Shown in pieces: positions 45,203 to 54,612 of a stretch of 64,000 nucleotides of DNA. Numbering within the stretch: the stretch's first letter is position 1; every line of letters starts with the position of its first letter. Source of the stretch: Kriegella aquimaris (GTDB lineage Bacteria; Bacteroidota; Bacteroidia; Flavobacteriales; Flavobacteriaceae); contig NZ_FNGV01000010.1 in assembly GCF_900103215.1 (NCBI RefSeq), forward strand, positions 1 to 64,000. The letters run 5' to 3'. Made by a program: the position numbers and the translations under genes. Under the pieces are notes generated by a model. It worked only from the letters and a program-made list of their open reading frames with translations, did not search any database and was not told the DNA's origin.

Positions 45203-47314
45203 ATGAAAAGACCGATTCCCATTTTTTTGAACGTACTGTTCTTTTTACATATTTTCCTGGCCTTTTTAGTGGTTTTTGAAACCTATTTGGAAATTCCTTT
45301 TTGGTTACAGCCCTTAGGAAGAATGCATCCTTTGCTGTTACATTTTCCGGTAGCCTTTATTGTGCTTCTGGTATTGCTAAATCTGTTCAGAAAACAAATT
45401 GACCCTGCCTCCTTTGAGAAAATAAACTACTTTTTGTTGCTATTGACCTCGCTTACAACAGTACTCACAACGATTATGGGGCTATTGCTCTCACTGGAAG
45501 GGTATGAGTCAGAGCTTATGTTCTTACATAAATGGATTGGTATAGCGATTAGTTTTATTGTGTATGCTTTGGTTTTGATGTATCAATCTAAGAAGGTGTA
45601 CCAGATTTTACTGTACACCGGTTTTGTTGGTGTTATTTTCGGCGGTCATTTTGGTGCCGGATTGACGCACGGGAGCCATTTTTTAATGGAGCCGATAACT
45701 GCCGCCACCAAAAAGCAAATAGACGAAAATACGCCTATTTATACCGCCTACGTTCAGCCTGTTTTAGAGGCAAAGTGTACCGGTTGCCACAATCCGCAAA
45801 AACACAAAGGAGATTTAGACTTGACAAGCATTGAAGCGATAGCAAAAGGAGGTGAGAATGGCGAAGTGTGGTTGGCTCACGATCCTAAAGAAAGTTTGTT
45901 GCTGCAACGCGTTGCGCTGCCTTTGGAAGATGAAGAGCACATGCCGCCAGATGGTAAGACCCAACTGACCGAACAGGAAATTGAGTTGATAGAAAGTTGG
46001 ATAGGTCATGGTGCCGATACTGAAATATCGTATGCCCTATTAAAAAAGGAGGATAGCTTAAAACAATTGGTGCTTAAAAAGTGGCTCAAAAGCAATATTG
46101 AAAAAGAAGCTTATACATTTGATTTTGCAGGGAGCAAACTAATTGAAGAACTGAATAGCCCCTATAGGAGTGTAGTTCAAAAATCGCCGAGTTCACCGGC
46201 CATTGAGGTTGCGATTTATGGTAGAAGTGCCTATAAAACGGAGTTTTTGACCGATTTGACTAAAATCAAGGAACAGGTGGTGTATTTAAATCTGGCTAAT
46301 TTACCTATTGATGACAATGCCCTGCAATTGGTAAGTGATTTTAAAAACTTAGAGCATTTAGTGTTGAACTTTACTGAAATAACCAATGATGCCCTGGCTC
46401 CTCTTATCGGCAATGCCAAATTACAAACACTTTCTTTGGCGGGTACGACAGTCGATATTTCCATTTTGAATTACGTAAAGGATTTTAAAAATTTAAAGGA
46501 GTTGTTTGTGTGGAACACCCAAATGACCGACGACGATATTGCGACGCTCGCTAAAGAATTGCCTAGCGTGATGATAAATGAAGGATATATACCAAATCCT
46601 GAAGAAAAACTGAGCTTGACACCACCCGTTTTGATTGGTGAAAAAAATATTATTAGTTCAGGAGACCGTATTTCGTTGGGTCATAAAATGAACGGAGTGA
46701 GCATTCGATATACCTTGGACGAAACCGAGCCTAACGAAGAATCAGCAATTTATGAGTCGGGCATTGCCTTGGATTTAGAAGGAAAAAGGTCTAAAACAGT
46801 TAAAGCGATGGTATATAAAGAAGGGTGGTTGCCGAGTGAGGTTTCATCCTTTGTTTTTTACGATAAAGGAATTGTTCCTGATGCGCTGGAAGTAGTTCAT
46901 CCTGGAATTTTAAGCTCCTATACGGGCGAGGCTGCAAAAATATTGAATGATGATGTTAAGATTAATGCCAACACCTATTATTATTCTAAATTTTGGGCAT
47001 CCTTTAACATTAAGCCACTTATAGCCATTGCCGACTTTAGTACCTCAAATCCAAAAGTTCGGGAGATTGTTTTGAGTTGCGGCATTCGGGGAAATCAAAA
47101 AAAATCACCTGTTGATTATATAGCGGTGTGGGGCTCCGACGATAAAGAAAATTGGAAATTATTGAAAAAGACGAACTTGGGGAATGAGAAAAATATGGAC
47201 AAACTTCGTGAAGTCTCCTTGAAGTTTCCGGAAACATCTTATAAATATTATAAAATCGTAGGGCAGCCGAAGAAGGACAATACAATTCGCGCCAACCAAT
47301 TGTTTTTCTTTTAA
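45203..47314 (+). CDS. Membrane protein with cytochrome c, leucine-rich and beta-sandwich domains
   Basis: 703 residues in four parts. Four to five membrane helices (about 1-170, LLLHFPVAFIVLLVLLN). A PSCyt1-type cytochrome with C192-TG-C195-H196 (about 180-275). A leucine-rich region (about 355-465, repeats such as LEHLVLNFTEITNDALAPL). C-terminal beta domains: a chitobiase-C-like segment (about 505-555, YTLDETEPNEESAIYESG) and a discoidin-like segment (about 570-703). It starts 4 bases after the DUF1501 gene. It could anchor the soluble heme protein and pass electrons to the respiratory chain while its C-terminus binds glycan. Function is inferred from domains only. Confidence 0.8.
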   Translation: MKRPIPIFLNVLFFLHIFLAFLVVFETYLEIPFWLQPLGRMHPLLLHFPVAFIVLLVLLNLFRKQIDPASFEKINYFLLLLTSLTTVLTTIMGLLLSLEGYESELMFLHKWIGIAISFIVYALVLMYQSKKVYQILLYTGFVGVIFGGHFGAGLTHGSHFLMEPITAATKKQIDENTPIYTAYVQPVLEAKCTGCHNPQKHKGDLDLTSIEAIAKGGENGEVWLAHDPKESLLLQRVALPLEDEEHMPPDGKTQLTEQEIELIESWIGHGADTEISYALLKKEDSLKQLVLKKWLKSNIEKEAYTFDFAGSKLIEELNSPYRSVVQKSPSSPAIEVAIYGRSAYKTEFLTDLTKIKEQVVYLNLANLPIDDNALQLVSDFKNLEHLVLNFTEITNDALAPLIGNAKLQTLSLAGTTVDISILNYVKDFKNLKELFVWNTQMTDDDIATLAKELPSVMINEGYIPNPEEKLSLTPPVLIGEKNIISSGDRISLGHKMNGVSIRYTLDETEPNEESAIYESGIALDLEGKRSKTVKAMVYKEGWLPSEVSSFVFYDKGIVPDALEVVHPGILSSYTGEAAKILNDDVKINANTYYYSKFWASFNIKPLIAIADFSTSNPKVREIVLSCGIRGNQKKSPVDYIAVWGSDDKENWKLLKKTNLGNEKNMDKLREVSLKFPETSYKYYKIVGQPKKDNTIRANQLFFF

Positions 47315-47357
47315 GACCCCATGAATAGGTCGGTTACAATATAATAGACTACATATT

Positions 47358-47377
47358 TTGTGTCATTGTTGACACAA
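47358..47377. promoter_or_regulatory. Short perfect inverted repeat before GH110
   Basis: TTGTGTCA and TGACACAA around TTGT, starting 44 bases after the cytochrome gene and 196 bases before the GH110 start. There is no T-run after it, so an operator is as likely as a terminator. Confidence 0.35.
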
Positions 47378-47572
47378 CAACTAGGTTCATCATCGCCACT
47401 AGGAAGACTTTATCTCTAAGTTATTCTTCAAGATGAAGTATCATTGAAAAAACACCTCCATATACGCAGAAATACATAAACTTAACGATGGAATACATTT
47501 TAATAGCCACAAAAGACTTATTTCGTTTTTGAAAAATAAGATCATTCAGAAAGATCTTTTAACATCGATATA

Positions 47573-49459
47573 ATGAAGTCATATATACATCGGAATTTAG
47601 GTATAGCATTGGTTCTCTTTTTTTTCCTTTCAGGCCTTTGTACTTATGCATGTGAAGGCGAGAGCGTCATTTTTAAAACTGATATAGCGGACGATGCTAC
47701 TCCCGCAGTTTTAGAACGTATTTTGAAGGCCGATGAACAACCCGTGTCGGAAATTAAATTTGAAAAAGGAACCTATCACTTTTATCCCGATAAGGGATTT
47801 GAGCATTTATGTTACATATCCAACCATGAAGATGTTTTGGCTAGAACCGCTTTCCCTTTGTTCGATTTTGAAAATATAGTTATTGATGGGCAGGGATCTA
47901 CCTTTATTTTCCATGGACGAATGATTCCTTTTATTATTGAAGGGGGGGCTAACATTACCTTGCAGAATTTTTCCATTGATTGGGAAATCCCTTTTCACAG
48001 TGAGGGACTTGTAGTGGGTAACAATCCAAAAAACAAAACTATCGATTTGAAATATGGCGATGTCGACTCATACGAAATTCGAAACGGCGAACTCTATTTT
48101 GTAAAAGAGTATTATGAGCATACCATCGGACAGAATATTCTATTCGACCCTGAAAGGAGGGCAATAGCTTATCGTGCGCATGACTACGGAGTGTCTACGA
48201 CTGCAAGGGTAAAAGTTCAGCATAATATTGATAAAATTAAATATAAGTATGAGGGCGATCATCAGACGATAGGTCAAATACAACCCGGGCGTGAGGGTAA
48301 AATGAATGCTAGGGAAATTGAACCAGGTGTGGTGCGAATTCAAAACCAAGGAAAAAATGTACCGCCCGTAGGCACAATCTTGGTGAGTAAAGGAGAAAAG
48401 GGTCTGAACAGAGTTTCTCCAGCGATTCGGGTAACGGGCGTTATAGGTTTTAATGCGAATAATGTGACCGTTCACCATGCCAATGGTATGGCGATTATTG
48501 CAGAAAACAGTGAAAACCTAATTCTTGATGGCTTTAACGTCAAACCTTCGGGAAAGCGCATGCTTTCGACTACTGCCGATGCCACTCACTTTGTCGGTTG
48601 TCGCGGACAGGTTGTTCTGAAAAATTGCACACTTACCAATCAAATGGACGATGCCATGAATGTGCATGGTACGTATCAAAAGGTGATGGACATTTTAGGG
48701 AACAAAACCATTGGTATTCATGTTGGACATTTTGAACAGCAGATGTTTGTTATCGGAAGACCTAACGATAAGGTCGGGGTAGTACGCTTAAGCGATTCTT
48801 TTGAGCCGTATGCCCATCTTTCTATAAAATTGATTCAGCTCATTAACGGACGATACCAGAAAATCACGTTTAACGAGAATTTACCTCCCAACATTCAATC
48901 TGGGGATCTGATCGAGAACTTAGATGCTTATCCTGAGGTAACTGTCCAAAATTGTACGATAAGCGGAAATAGGGCGAGGGGTTTGCTCATTTCTACTCCA
49001 AGAAAAACGCTAGTTGAAAACAACTTTTTCCACACGCAGATGGAAGCTATTTTGGTGCCAGTCGAAAGCAGTAGTTGGTTTGAATCGGGTAGCGGCTCCA
49101 ATCTTACGATTAGAAATAATGTCTTTCAAGATTGTAACCACGGTGGGTTGAATCGTGGTGTTATTCGCTTTCATACCGATGAGGGCAACGATAAAATCGC
49201 GTTCAAGTCCATAGAAATCACCAATAACAAATTCAATCAGTTCGACAACTATATTCTAGAAATTGCCAATACTGATGGATTACTGTTTCAAGGCAATTCG
49301 ATTACCAATTCGGGTACTTTCCCCCAGTTGCACCCAGACAGTCCGGTGGTCACCATTCAGGCATCAAAAAACATAGATTTTAGGAAGAATTCCTATACAG
49401 GAAGGGCAACTAAAATGATGGAAACCGATGACAGCTTAAAAGGTTTGAAGTTTAGATAG
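47573..49459 (+). CDS. GH110-type alpha-1,3-galactosidase
   Basis: 628 residues with a signal peptide (cleavage near CTYAC). The parallel beta-helix has the GH110 order: EKGTYHFYPDKGF, YISNHEDV, VIDGQGSTFIFHGRMIPF, ITLQNFSIDWEIPFHSEG, and QMDDAMNVHGTY, whose Asp pair (D359, D360) is the likely catalytic pair. GH110 enzymes invert alpha-1,3-galactosides, including blood-group B glycans and, in marine bacteria, sulfated galactans. A sulfatase gene follows 61 bases downstream, pointing to a sulfated galactan. It lies 258 bases after the cytochrome module on the same strand. Confidence 0.85.
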   Translation: MKSYIHRNLGIALVLFFFLSGLCTYACEGESVIFKTDIADDATPAVLERILKADEQPVSEIKFEKGTYHFYPDKGFEHLCYISNHEDVLARTAFPLFDFENIVIDGQGSTFIFHGRMIPFIIEGGANITLQNFSIDWEIPFHSEGLVVGNNPKNKTIDLKYGDVDSYEIRNGELYFVKEYYEHTIGQNILFDPERRAIAYRAHDYGVSTTARVKVQHNIDKIKYKYEGDHQTIGQIQPGREGKMNAREIEPGVVRIQNQGKNVPPVGTILVSKGEKGLNRVSPAIRVTGVIGFNANNVTVHHANGMAIIAENSENLILDGFNVKPSGKRMLSTTADATHFVGCRGQVVLKNCTLTNQMDDAMNVHGTYQKVMDILGNKTIGIHVGHFEQQMFVIGRPNDKVGVVRLSDSFEPYAHLSIKLIQLINGRYQKITFNENLPPNIQSGDLIENLDAYPEVTVQNCTISGNRARGLLISTPRKTLVENNFFHTQMEAILVPVESSSWFESGSGSNLTIRNNVFQDCNHGGLNRGVIRFHTDEGNDKIAFKSIEITNNKFNQFDNYILEIANTDGLLFQGNSITNSGTFPQLHPDSPVVTIQASKNIDFRKNSYTGRATKMMETDDSLKGLKFR

Positions 49460-49520
49460 TTCATTTTTGATTGGATTTCATTTGACTTGACCTGTCTTAA
49501 TTTTAAATATCCTTTTTAAT

Positions 49521-51074
49521 ATGATGAACATTTTAATGAAAAATATGGATACTAGTTATTGGTCTGCTTTGACCATAATTTTCCTTGCCTTGATTTCTTG
49601 CAAAAACATAAATGGTCAAACCGATGGAATTGCAGCGAAAAAGCCGAACATCATCTTTATTATGGCCGATGACCTTGGGTATGCCGATGTAGGCTTTAAT
49701 GGTTCTACCTACTACGAGACCCCGGCACTTGATGCTTTGGCAGAAGAAAGTCTCGTTTTTGAGAATTCATATATGTATCCCACATGTTCACCGTCACGGG
49801 CGGCCTTACTGACTGGTAAGCAATCCTTCCGTACTGGAGTATATGGTGTTCCAGTACTCGAGAAAGGTGACGATAAAGAGAATATTTTTTCCCGTTGGAC
49901 GGTAGAAAAAAAACATGCCGTATATGCCGAACCCTTGGCAAAAGTGGGTTATTCTGCTATCCATCTGGGCAAATGGCATATCGTCGGGCCTTATCCTCAA
50001 GAAGAACTAAAAATGCATTTTCCCCTAAAGACAAAATTAACACAGCCAAGCCCAGGCGATTTCAGTTGGGTGGCCAATCATAAGTCAAATGAAGTAACGC
50101 CTTTTTATCCTGAGGGGAGAGGATTCGTTAAAAATGTAGGCGGTACTTTTCGTGGGGATCCAGCCTTTGAAGATGGTGGCTATAAAAGTGAAAACGGAGG
50201 CTACCGTGCTCCGTTTAGCAATCCTTTTATAGAAGCAAAACCCAATGATGAATGGTTGACCGACAGATTAACCGATGAGGCTATCGAATTTATGAATGGG
50301 CACAAAACGACTCCTTTTTTTGTCAACCTACACTATTATACGGTACATAAACCCATTAAGGACCGCAGTAAAACACTATTGGAAAAATATAGAAAGAAAC
50401 CCGGTGATGCCATAACAGGTCAAGGTCTGGGGAAAAACCGGGAAACAATGGCCAGCTATGCTACAATGATTGAATCTTTGGACGACAACATACAGCGTCT
50501 GCTCGATTTTCTTAATGTAAACGGACTTCGGGAAAATACGGTTATTATTTTCACCTCTGACAATGGGTATAATGGCGGGCAAAGCAGCAACAACCTATTG
50601 CGCGGAAGTAAACGTGATATCTATGAAGGCGGTATTCGGGTGCCTACTTTGATGAATTGGCCGGGTCAGATATACCCCAGAAGAAGTAAAGTTGCCATAT
50701 CCGGACTCGATTTTTTTCCCACCTTTCTTGATTTGGCCGGTATAGAAGATTATAGTGATGAGCTGGATGGAAATTCGCTGAGCGACATCTATCAAAAAGA
50801 TAATGGTTTCTTAGAAAATAGACCGCTTTTTTGGCATTTGGCAAGTCAAATAAGCCATGGCACTTGTTCCGTTATCCGGAAGAACAATTATAAATTAATT
50901 CAGTTTCTAGCGGACGGAAAATTAGAATTATACGATTTGGCGTCCGATCCAATAGAGGCACACAATTTAGCAATTAAAAGGCCGGAAGTCGCAAAACAAT
51001 TATTGGAAGAATTGGTCAATTGGCGAAAACAAAATAAAGTGCCGCTACCACCAAATGCAGTTATGGCATATTGA
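49521..51074 (+). CDS. Formylglycine sulfatase, S1 family (arylsulfatase-like)
   Basis: 517 residues counted from 49521; ATGs at 49536 and 49545 are equally possible starts before the lipoprotein signal (lipobox ALISC, C27). Metal ligands MADDLGYADVG (D50, D51), maturation motif C89-S-P-S-R-A, LGKWHIVGP and TSDNGYNGGQSSNN place it in the arylsulfatase A-like branch of S1, distinct from the other sulfatase in the window. It should desulfate a glycan outside the cytoplasm. Pairing with the GH110 gene 61 bases upstream suggests they act on the same sulfated galactan. Confidence 0.93.
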   Translation: MMNILMKNMDTSYWSALTIIFLALISCKNINGQTDGIAAKKPNIIFIMADDLGYADVGFNGSTYYETPALDALAEESLVFENSYMYPTCSPSRAALLTGKQSFRTGVYGVPVLEKGDDKENIFSRWTVEKKHAVYAEPLAKVGYSAIHLGKWHIVGPYPQEELKMHFPLKTKLTQPSPGDFSWVANHKSNEVTPFYPEGRGFVKNVGGTFRGDPAFEDGGYKSENGGYRAPFSNPFIEAKPNDEWLTDRLTDEAIEFMNGHKTTPFFVNLHYYTVHKPIKDRSKTLLEKYRKKPGDAITGQGLGKNRETMASYATMIESLDDNIQRLLDFLNVNGLRENTVIIFTSDNGYNGGQSSNNLLRGSKRDIYEGGIRVPTLMNWPGQIYPRRSKVAISGLDFFPTFLDLAGIEDYSDELDGNSLSDIYQKDNGFLENRPLFWHLASQISHGTCSVIRKNNYKLIQFLADGKLELYDLASDPIEAHNLAIKRPEVAKQLLEELVNWRKQNKVPLPPNAVMAY

Positions 51075-51201
51075 TTTTGTATGAATTATTAGTGGTTCGC
51101 TGGTTTTTACAGCCGTTAAGTTTTAATTTTATCGCTAGTCTCAAGAAAGACCAGACTATCTCTGAAATATTCCAGTTGTTGCAATTATTCCGATTAGGAT
51201 A

Positions 51202-52017
51202 TCACAGCCCCCGTTGGGTTTTTATATAGGCCGAAATTTCCCCAACGGGCGCGGTCCATATTTTATTGGCGGGATCGGTAAGATAGGGCAACAATTTTTT
51301 GAGCATAGTTACCTCCGTAGTCTGTCGGTTTTTATCCCCAATATCATGACCGGCCAATACAAGCCATAAATTATCACCTCTCGCATTTTCAATAAGCTCT
51401 AAAATTTCGTCGATGTTCTTGCCGTCCATCTCTACACCGGTCAATTGTGCCATATCACAAAAGGCGGGGTCATTGGGTACTTCGTCTAGCCAGGTTCTTC
51501 CCGAAGAAAATTGGTTGTGAACAATGGGTACATAGCTCGCTGTATTCGGCCCGCGGCCAACAAACGTCTGTCCACAGGGGTAGGCAAATTCGGTAGGGGT
51601 AACGCCCAATATCTTTTTTATGCTATCGTTGGCTTTGGCCAATTCCAATTGCATTTGTTCCAAGGTATAGTCTTCAAGTGCAGTATCGCGCGCCCATAGA
51701 AAGTTGCCCGAACAGGGGTGCATCAACGAGTGGTTACCAATTTCATGACCGTTAGCGACTGCGGCTTTCCAACCTGGTATTTCTTCCTTTATCAGAGAGG
51801 GAACTATATAAAAGGTAGCTTTAACACCATAAGCATCTAAAATAGGGGTTCCCACAGTTACTTGACTACTCCGGCCATCGTCCCAAGTAAGACTTACGGC
51901 CATGGTATTGCCTTCTGGCCATTGAAAAGAGGTCTGTGCTTTTTGACCCCATAGAAACGAGGAACAAAAAAGTACCAAAACAAAGGATTTCAATAGTGGT
52001 TTTCTTATGTAATTCAT
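51202..52017 (-). CDS. Polysaccharide deacetylase (NodB fold, CE4 type)
   Basis: 271 residues with a signal peptide (about 1-24, ending SFLWGQ). The NodB motifs are visible: SLTWDDGRSS (metal and base Asp), EIGNHSLMHP (HxxxH metal pair) and EFAYPCGQTF; VLAGHDIGD near the end resembles the last catalytic His motif. It removes acetyl groups from a polysaccharide outside the cytoplasm. The gene stands alone on the minus strand, downstream of the sorbosone-dehydrogenase-like gene but separated from it by 232 bases that contain a hairpin. The glycan is unknown. Confidence 0.87.
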   Translation of the reverse strand: MNYIRKPLLKSFVLVLFCSSFLWGQKAQTSFQWPEGNTMAVSLTWDDGRSSQVTVGTPILDAYGVKATFYIVPSLIKEEIPGWKAAVANGHEIGNHSLMHPCSGNFLWARDTALEDYTLEQMQLELAKANDSIKKILGVTPTEFAYPCGQTFVGRGPNTASYVPIVHNQFSSGRTWLDEVPNDPAFCDMAQLTGVEMDGKNIDEILELIENARGDNLWLVLAGHDIGDKNRQTTEVTMLKKLLPYLTDPANKIWTAPVGEISAYIKTQRGL

Positions 52018-52032
52018 GTGAATCAGTTTTAT

Positions 52033-52053
52033 TAAAAAAGTCCGACTTTTTTA
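52033..52053. promoter_or_regulatory. Perfect 21-bp palindrome upstream of the deacetylase
   Basis: TAAAAAAGTC-C-GACTTTTTTA, perfect arms of 10 bases around one C, 15 bases before the deacetylase start codon. In the transcript it would form a hairpin covering the leader; as DNA it could be an operator. Both readings imply regulation of this gene. Confidence 0.45.
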
Positions 52054-52167
52054 TTAAAGGGATATTTAAATGTACTAGCTGGAAATTACCCCGGCCAAAG
52101 AGGTTGGGAATCTCTAATATAACTCATAATCTTGATGAATCATAATCCGTACTTTTTTGCCCATTAT

Positions 52168-52208
52168 AATTAATGAGCCGAATAGTGTAATTATTCGGCT
52201 CATTAATT
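52168..52208 (-). terminator. Long hairpin after the sorbosone-dehydrogenase-like gene
   Basis: Perfect 17-base arms AATTAATGAGCCGAATA and TATTCGGCTCATTAATT enclose a 7-base loop, starting 42 bases after the stop of the gene at 52250. It separates two minus-strand genes and most probably ends transcription of the first. No strict T-run follows directly, which is common in Bacteroidota. Confidence 0.6.
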
Positions 52209-52249
52209 TCTTATAGTTTCTGTGACTGCCCTAAAAACGCAGCTTTGCT

Positions 52250-53530
52250 TTAATGGGTGATTTTAAAGACAGAACCGCCCAAATCATCACTTACATAGAG
52301 CGCTCCATCAGGTCCTTGGGCCAAGCCACAAGGACGATGTTGCACGGGGCCGGTCGGATTGGCTAGGTCTATACCGGCAAAATTGTCGGCAAAAATTTCC
52401 CAATCGCCGCTAGGCTTTCCGCCTTTAAAAGGAACAAAAGCTACAAAATACCCTTTTTTAAGTTCTGGCGATTGGCCATGAAAAGCAACAAAGGCACCGT
52501 TCTTATATTTTTCAGGAAACATATTGCCCGTATAGAATAATAGGTCGTTGGGGGCTAAATGCGCAGGAAATGCCATTACGGGGTCGATTGCATCTTCCCG
52601 TCCGGTTTTTTGACCGTCACCGCCAAATTCAGGAGCAAGCATCTTTGCTTTCTTGAAGTGGTCATAATAGACATGTGGCCAGCCGGCATCATCGTTCTCG
52701 TGTACTTCGTACAAAGTTTCGGCTGGTAATTCTGCACTATTCTTTGCCGTGTAATATTGTGGAAACAAATCGTGGAACCCTCCTCGGCCATGAACCGCGG
52801 CAAACAACGAATTGGTTTTAAAATTCCAGGCTGTGGCAACAGCATTCTTTATACCTGTAGCGTAACGGGCTCCGTCAGAAAAGGTTTGGTTTAGCTTGTC
52901 GGCGTCGTATTTCCAAATGCCTCCGGCAGAGTCTAAAATAGTAGAAGGTACTATGGCCTTTCCTGTTCCATCTTCGCGGCCTGAGTCATTCCAAGAACCA
53001 ACGGTGACATAAATATTGGAATCGTTGTCCATTACGAAAGATTTTGCATTATCCCGGCCATGATCTGCAAGTCCGTCTACTATTTTTTCGGGCTTCTCGG
53101 TATCGATAATTTGTCCCTCATCATTTAATTTATAACGAAAGATTCCAGAATTGGAAGAAGCGTATAGATATCCTTTGTGGAATAATATGCCAGTACCTGG
53201 TAAATCGCCAAAAACTTGGGTTTCACCAATTTTTCCATCTTTGTCAATATCTTTTAGGGCGATAATTCCCTTTCCATCTTTTAGTTTTGATCGATTCACA
53301 TAAATATCACCTTTACTTGAAACCGTCATATGTCTCAAGTTACCCAAGTCTTGGGCGAGTATTTCAACTGAAAAACCATCAGGAACTTGTATGTTGGTTT
53401 CGTTTGTTTTGACTATTGCTTTTTCCGGTTCGGTTTTTTTGGCCTCGGGCTTGCATTGACTAAAAAATAGGCCCAATAGCGCGACTGCCATCAATGTTGG
53501 TAAACTGTGGTTCGAAGAGAAGCGTTTCAT
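52250..53530 (-). CDS. PQQ-type glucose/sorbosone dehydrogenase-like lipoprotein
   Basis: 426 residues with a lipobox (FFSQC, C26). A six-bladed propeller of the glucose/sorbosone dehydrogenase family spans about 45-426; HRPCGLAQGPDGALYVSDD near the end is the family hallmark, and RHMTVSSKGDIYV opens the propeller. Soluble members oxidise sugars with pyrroloquinoline quinone in the periplasm, but many family members lack proven activity. It has its own promoter region and no operon partner. The cytochrome-bearing proteins 5-11 kb away could serve as electron acceptors, which is speculation. Confidence 0.85.
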   Translation of the reverse strand: MKRFSSNHSLPTLMAVALLGLFFSQCKPEAKKTEPEKAIVKTNETNIQVPDGFSVEILAQDLGNLRHMTVSSKGDIYVNRSKLKDGKGIIALKDIDKDGKIGETQVFGDLPGTGILFHKGYLYASSNSGIFRYKLNDEGQIIDTEKPEKIVDGLADHGRDNAKSFVMDNDSNIYVTVGSWNDSGREDGTGKAIVPSTILDSAGGIWKYDADKLNQTFSDGARYATGIKNAVATAWNFKTNSLFAAVHGRGGFHDLFPQYYTAKNSAELPAETLYEVHENDDAGWPHVYYDHFKKAKMLAPEFGGDGQKTGREDAIDPVMAFPAHLAPNDLLFYTGNMFPEKYKNGAFVAFHGQSPELKKGYFVAFVPFKGGKPSGDWEIFADNFAGIDLANPTGPVQHRPCGLAQGPDGALYVSDDLGGSVFKITH

Positions 53531-53820
53531 ATAATAAATTAAAGGTTTGATTAGCGGCTAAAGTTACTACATCGAACTTAGTTGACCGAGAAAAAATATA
53601 AAACAAGAACTTAGTCCCTACAAACTGATCTGTTTGATGCTTTTTTTCGCGTCTAATTTTTGATATCCCATGTCATCGGCCTGCCCATGAAGGTCGCATT
53701 GCGTAAAAATCATAACTAAATGTATACACGTATTTTATTGTTTAAAATATAGTGTAGCGCCATTGTGGCTATTTAGGTTTCATAAATAGTGTTATTTTAG
53801 CTTCCGATAGACTGAAAAGT

Positions 53821-54612
53821 ATGAAAAAAGCTAAGGAAGATTTAAAATCGACATATAATGTCCCCAATTTGGAAAGGGGGTTGTCCATTATTGAGTTGTT
53901 AGCTACAAAAACAAAGGGTTTGACCTTGGCCGAGATAACAGAAAGTCTATCGATTACAAAATCTAGTGCGTTTCGCATTGTAAGTACTTTGATATTCAAA
54001 AATTATTTACAGAAAAATGAGACCACTAAGAAAATAACACTTTCCAGAAAAATGTTGACTTTGGGCATTTCATCTATGAATGAACAGAGTTTGGTCGAAA
54101 TGTCCATCGATGTAATGCGTGCGCTTCGTGATGAATTGAAGGAATCGGTTATGTTGGGGGTGATTCTAGGGTCAATGGGCACTATTCTTGAACAGGTACC
54201 GTCTTCTTATCCGGTAAAATTGTTTGTCGAACCCGGCACACAGTTTTTCTTGCACAGTTCGGTCGGGGGTAAATGTATTTTGGCAAATCTTCCTGAAGAG
54301 GAAACCTATGAAATATTGAAAGGAAAGACATTGGCGCGGTTTACCGAGAATACCATCGTTTCAAAGAAGGAGTTTAAGAACGTGCTGGGAGAAGTTAAGA
54401 AAAAGGGGTATGCGGTTGATAATAGCGAAGATATAGAAGGGATAAATTGCGTTGGGGCGCCTATTTTTAATGAATACGGTTATCCTGTTGCGGCACTTTG
54501 GATTACGGCACCCTACGGTAGGCTACCAACTTCCGAATTTGATCGCAAAGGAAAGATTGTGGCCAAATATGCGAGGGAAATCTCGGCCAAATTGGGATTT
54601 TTGACACAATAG
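53821..54612 (+). CDS. IclR-family transcriptional regulator
   Basis: 263 residues. The N-terminal winged helix (about 15-80) shows NLERGLSIIELLATKTKGLTL and SITKSSAFRIVSTL, followed by the IclR effector domain (about 90-260) with HSSVGGKCILANLPEEE, GYAVDNSEDIEGINCVGAPIF and a C-terminal helix. IclR proteins sense small metabolites; the KdgR branch responds to 2-keto-3-deoxygluconate. The gene lies 562 bases upstream of susC on the same strand, and the space between holds a 36-bp palindrome at the predicted susC promoter, a likely target. Whether it represses or activates is not evident. Confidence 0.92.
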   Translation: MKKAKEDLKSTYNVPNLERGLSIIELLATKTKGLTLAEITESLSITKSSAFRIVSTLIFKNYLQKNETTKKITLSRKMLTLGISSMNEQSLVEMSIDVMRALRDELKESVMLGVILGSMGTILEQVPSSYPVKLFVEPGTQFFLHSSVGGKCILANLPEEETYEILKGKTLARFTENTIVSKKEFKNVLGEVKKKGYAVDNSEDIEGINCVGAPIFNEYGYPVAALWITAPYGRLPTSEFDRKGKIVAKYAREISAKLGFLTQ

